This document shows, piece after piece, positions 59,863 to 64,000 of a stretch of DNA of 64,000 nucleotides (its first letter is position 1; every line of letters starts with the position of its first letter). The notes under the pieces were generated by a model. That model searched no databases, was not told the origin of the DNA, and saw only the letters and a program-made list of their open reading frames with translations. Made by a program: the position numbers and the translations under genes. This DNA is from Chamaea fasciata (lineage: Eukaryota; Chordata; Aves; Passeriformes; Sylviidae), in NCBI GenBank assembly GCA_029207755.1, contig JARCOQ010000002.1, forward strand, positions 3,162,001-3,226,000, read 5' to 3'.

Positions 59863-61854
59863 TTGAGGCTTCTTACCTCATTTTAGTGGTATCAGTGTGA
59901 TCCAAAGTAACTCTTCAGAAGTCAATGGAATCATCTAACAAAAACCCCATATACACACATGGAATAAAAGGCTCAGAGTCACTGGAATAAGTCTGTGGCT
60001 CTTCGACCAGGCTGCCTTCAACAACTGGGCAATGAAAAGGTTCTTTGCTGTGAGATTGAATCTGTTAAAGCTTTTCTTTCTCAAATCCTGTATAACACCA
60101 AAAGAGAGATTTTACTCTCCTGTGATACATTTCATTCCTCGCTCCATGTGAATTTTTGGATGTTAGAACTCCTTTGTCAAATTTGGGGACAATTCAGACA
60201 CAGGACCAGTCAAAGCTTTTTTTGTGCTCTCAGATCTTTTTGTACCAGAGATCTTTGTTACAGGCTGGGCATTTTCCTGAGATGATTTTTTGTGTGTGAT
60301 ACACTGATGTGTGTTTCTGCCTAAATGCTACCACTCGTAAGTTGTTCACCTCTCATGATGACACTAAACAAAATTTGCTGCTATTATCACCATTTTTTTC
60401 ACACATTGATCATATTTTAGAAAAAATTAGCATCTTTAGACTGTTCTGCTAGAACACATCATAATTCACTGGTTACATTAAAATCCTCAGGCCTGATATA
60501 TTCATGAAATACTTTTCTTCGAAGACTGGGAGCAGAAAGTAGGTGGCTGACAATCCCTTTTTGCATCAGTAGATGATGTTGCTTTGCTATTTTTATATTT
60601 ACCGTATTGCAAAAATATTTCCCCATGCCCACCTCCTCCAGCTGTGCTTTGTCTTTTATTTCTAATTTATGCTCAGTAGATATGGATGCATAACAGAGAA
60701 ATGACATCTTCGTAATGCCACTTAAATCACAGATGCTTAACCTTAAATAAGAGTTTCTAAAGATATTTGAAACAGAGAAGTTAACCAAGTTACCAAGAAA
60801 GGCTTTTTAAAAATATCTCTGGATCACAAATCTTCAACACGGATCCAAAAAAATTACTCATTTTAGGAAAAGGAAAGCGTTTGCTTCATAACCAGTTGAA
60901 TCTATTAGCTTCCCCTTCCAATAATATCTTCCCTCCAAGTTTTTTTTTTTTTTTTTTAATGTATTTGTTTCCATTATTGAGCTTTTGGAGGGAGAATCCT
61001 GTCTCTAATTTATCTCCACCGTGACTTGACAATGATCAGTTATCAGGTAAAAAATGGGAATTCAAAAGGGGCAATCCCTTTGCTTTAGACAAACAACAGC
61101 TGGATTGCCTTATGTAACCTTATGGACCTTTCTAAAGGAAAAAGAAAAAGGGAAAAAAGGAAAAAAAGGGGGAAAGGTTACCTAAACCTGTTATAGGAAA
61201 AACACTGCTTTATTTGAATACAGCATATTTGAAATACTTCTGTGAATGCTCTAAACAGTGAAACGTTTGGCTCTTTTTTTTTCGTTTTTTTTGGGGGGGT
61301 ATTTTTTGTAGTTGTATTAACCTTATTGTGGAATGGGCTAGACTTAGCTTTTCTCAAAAATATTGGCAAAATTGGCTTCTGGCCTCTGTATAAAAGTCTG
61401 TTGATTTCCTTGCTAGGAAAGGCTGTAGTCTTCATTGCAGAGCTTTGTTGGGGCTGGGGAAAATCCAGATTAATCTGGCAGGGTTTTCTGGTTGGTTTTG
61501 CTTTTGTTGCTGTTTGTTTGTTTTGAGGTATTTTTCCTAAGAAAAATGAAGTAATATACCTCTCATCTGGTCTTCTGAAACTGTGGAGGCTCTACTGCCC
61601 ATTTCAAAAGGGCTTTCCAGCACTAAAATTTTCTGCTCTCAAATTGCCTGGTGTTCCATTTCTTGCTATTGTCAGAAAAAAAAAAAAGGGGCCTTTCTAT
61701 TCACATTTTTATGCTTATCTTGAGGCCACACAATACTCACTCTTTTTTTGGGGGGGCAGACATAAAATTTAGAGACAGCCCTAATGAGGCCTGTTTATAT
61801 TCAAGAGAATCTGACTCGTTCCAGCCATACATCTTTGAGTTCTGCAATTGGTTG

Positions 61855-61884
61855 ACATGTAATTTGTCAACATGTAATTTGTCA
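61855..61884. repeat. Perfect two-copy 15-bp tandem duplication
   Basis: ACATGTAATTTGTCA at 61855-61869 is repeated exactly at 61870-61884. The unit contains the palindrome ACATGT. Confidence 0.92.
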
Positions 61885-64000
61885 CGGGCTCGGGGGATGT
61901 CCTGGGAGAAATATGAGGGCTGAAACCTGTAATAGGCTGTGTCAACACTTTGCTCTGTGCCCTCCTGCAGTGAAAGTGCATTTCAGAGGCTCAGCTCACC
62001 TGCTTTTGGCCACGAACAAATGGAGGTGTGACGGCCCTTTCTCCCTTCCCTGTGAGTATTTCGTTGTTGTATTTATTAGGGTCTGTCTGCTGCTGCATAA
62101 ATGTGGGATTCCCAGCACCTGAAGGGGTATAAAATCTGCTCATTACCTGTATTCCTTTCATCCTGTCATATTAAAACAGCCAATTATTTCGCCATTCGTT
62201 GTCAGGCGTTTCTTACCGAGACATGAAAACCTTCTGCACCTCCTCGGTACCTCCCATTCCCTGTTTCTCACTGCAGAACAGAAGCCAAATTTAAGGTGAA
62301 GCTTTAGGGAAAGGAGTTTGCTTTTTTCCTCCCATCCATCCTCCTCACCAGAGTAAGAAACCCACTGTCAGCATTTAAATTGTTATGCTAAAAGGCTTTA
62401 CCCTGCATGCAGCAAAACAGCTGCTGACCTGCGTGTGGACAACTGCTCTCATTTCCTTCTGTCTTAATTCACTTCTCAAAACTTTAGGGGGTTTTCTTTA
62501 GGAGTTTCTGGGCAACACCTTCAAGCCGAGTTTTTACCAAACCATCCCCTCTGTTCTCCTCAAGAAGGTTGAGGGTTAGTGGCAGTACCAATCCTCCTAC
62601 ACATTGTGGCACTGTGCTAATTAAGCTTTACAGCCTGGTCATCTAATTAATTCGAAATCCACGACACAGTTGTGTCCTGAGAGCTGCACTGAAGTCCTTA
62701 AAAGGCTTTACAAAAGCCAGGTGAGCATTAAATGATCCACTTTCATAACGTTCTCCCAAGTAACATAGATCCTGATTTACACCACAAGTGTGGTACTGTA
62801 GCTCAACAAAACTACAATTTTGTGGGGCCCAAACGATGTCGTTTTTGATAGCGAGGAAGCTTTATGGTAATGGCATTCCAAAATGTCTTAAATTAGGCAG
62901 CTGCAAATCATTGGTTACTCTGAACATTCAAATTTAAGGGATTTCATTAAGCCTAATATAAAAAGAGCCTGCCAAATTAATCTCCTCTTGGATGCCAAAA
63001 TCGAATGTTTTAGGAATAATATTTTTAAATACAGATGATTATGCTTAAAACAATTAAAGCAATCTCACGGTTCGTTCATTTTAAAGACCTTTAAATCATT
63101 CCAGTCTTGAATCTAATTTTAAACCTGCAAGCATTCCTGAAGTGACTCTAAGTGTTTAATGCGATACAGAAGGGATGGTAATGATAACTTCCACTGGGCT
63201 AGGCTGAAAACAAATGGGATTTTGCAAGTTGTGCCTGGAAGAACAGTTCTTTCCCTAATAACTGAAAATCAGACAAGTTTCAGAGTGCTGTTATTATTTT
63301 TGTTAAATTCATTATGAGCCTCTTAACCAAAGCAGCCTTACTCTGCTACCACATTTTCCTTCCAGTAGTTATTTAATACACACTGACATTCAGCCAATGG
63401 CTCTAAGAACTTCAAAGGGAATGCCATAAGCCAAGGAAGACCCAACCTTTAAGAGGTTGCCTATGCACATCCACATTCCCAAAACTTCACAAAAACCTTA
63501 TTAAAAACATCCCACAGCAATAGTCTCGTGGGGTTTTTTCAAGTTTGCTGTTTACTTTCAGCCATTAATTCATCTTTAATCCCCGTCATTAGAAAGAATG
63601 AGTATTTGATAACAAGAAATTCTTCAGCCCTGAAACGGTGTGAAGTTTAAGACTGGCAACCAGTTGTAAAATTTCTGTTCGTGTTTCTGGTTTGAGATTT
63701 CCTGGTTATGGTTCAGTGACCATAATGTGCACATTTTGCACAGGTACACATTTCCACCTTCCTGTCCCTACTCTGAAGTACCTGTGATCCCAGCTGTAAA
63801 CGCAATAATAGAAAATCACTTCCTTTTAAATAACCCTTTATGTTCCTTCCATGCAATAAATTCCTTGAGTGGCTTTTCACTCTTGCTCCTGTAACAGCTC
63901 AGGGCCCAGTGCCAAATTACTCCTTGCTGCAAGGGGAAAATAAAAGGCAGGGAAGAGCTTGAACTAGGCAGGAAGAGAACTTACACGGGCCCTGTTCTCA

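Larger units (their letters stand above)
55890..64000. other. Unique non-coding DNA to the window end, no gene seen
   Basis: AT-rich DNA with two motif-dense blocks (56940-57200 and 62590-63110), a G-rich quadruplex-like run (59845-59862), T/G tracts at 59691-59738 and 61484-61525 and a 15-bp tandem duplication (61855-61884). A splice-bordered open segment at 58655-58800 is listed in the findings. No frame is recognisable as a protein. Confidence 0.6.

Overview
This window looks like a gene-free stretch of a bird genome, probably a songbird, either deep intergenic or inside a very large intron. The evidence is the repeat content. At least five pieces of the avian LINE family CR1 are recognisable, with truncated 5' ends and short ATTCTGTGAT-type 3' tails. 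There are two copies of one 442-bp retroviral LTR family, and I see no Alu, L1 or other mammalian repeats. Recognisable mobile DNA adds up to only about 2.3 kb (3-4% by my hand count), which fits a compact avian genome. All naming of repeats is from memory of family consensus sequences; nothing was searched.

No protein-coding gene could be supported. The open reading frames are short (178 codons at most), start and stop without promoter or splice context, and none resembles a known protein, apart from decayed CR1 reverse transcriptase. No tRNA, rRNA, CpG island or CRISPR array was seen. Three short segments have splice-like borders and are listed only as weak exon candidates (near 13.9, 29.5 and 58.7 kb).

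Layout: 1-6 kb is unique AT-rich DNA ending in a (TG)n microsatellite. A decayed CR1 reverse-transcriptase fragment lies at 6.4-6.7 kb, followed by a (CAAAC)9 array. From 6.7 to 20 kb is unique DNA with an AT-rich inverted repeat at 13.1 kb and a homeodomain-motif-rich block at 18.5-19.0 kb. A solo LTR flanked by a 4-bp repeat lies at 19,986-20,427, and a perfect 185-bp (GGAA)n array at 20,826-21,010. From 21 to 33.5 kb is unique DNA. A probable different LTR fragment lies at about 33.5-33.8 kb. CR1 3' ends occur at 36.2 kb (minus strand, next to a 114-bp A/C-only-like tract) and 37.6 kb (plus, internally deleted). The second copy of the 442-bp LTR is at 44,321-44,762. Further CR1 3' ends are at 51.2 kb (plus) and 55.6 kb (minus). 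The last 8 kb is unique DNA with two motif-rich blocks (56.9-57.2 and 62.6-63.1 kb).

There is no operon or pathway to describe. The most concrete observations are the two same-orientation LTR copies with a shared stem-loop and octamer motif, the long perfect GGAA array, the recurrent A/C-rich tracts on both strands, and several AT-rich blocks that may be conserved non-coding elements. I found no evidence of a new biological system here.
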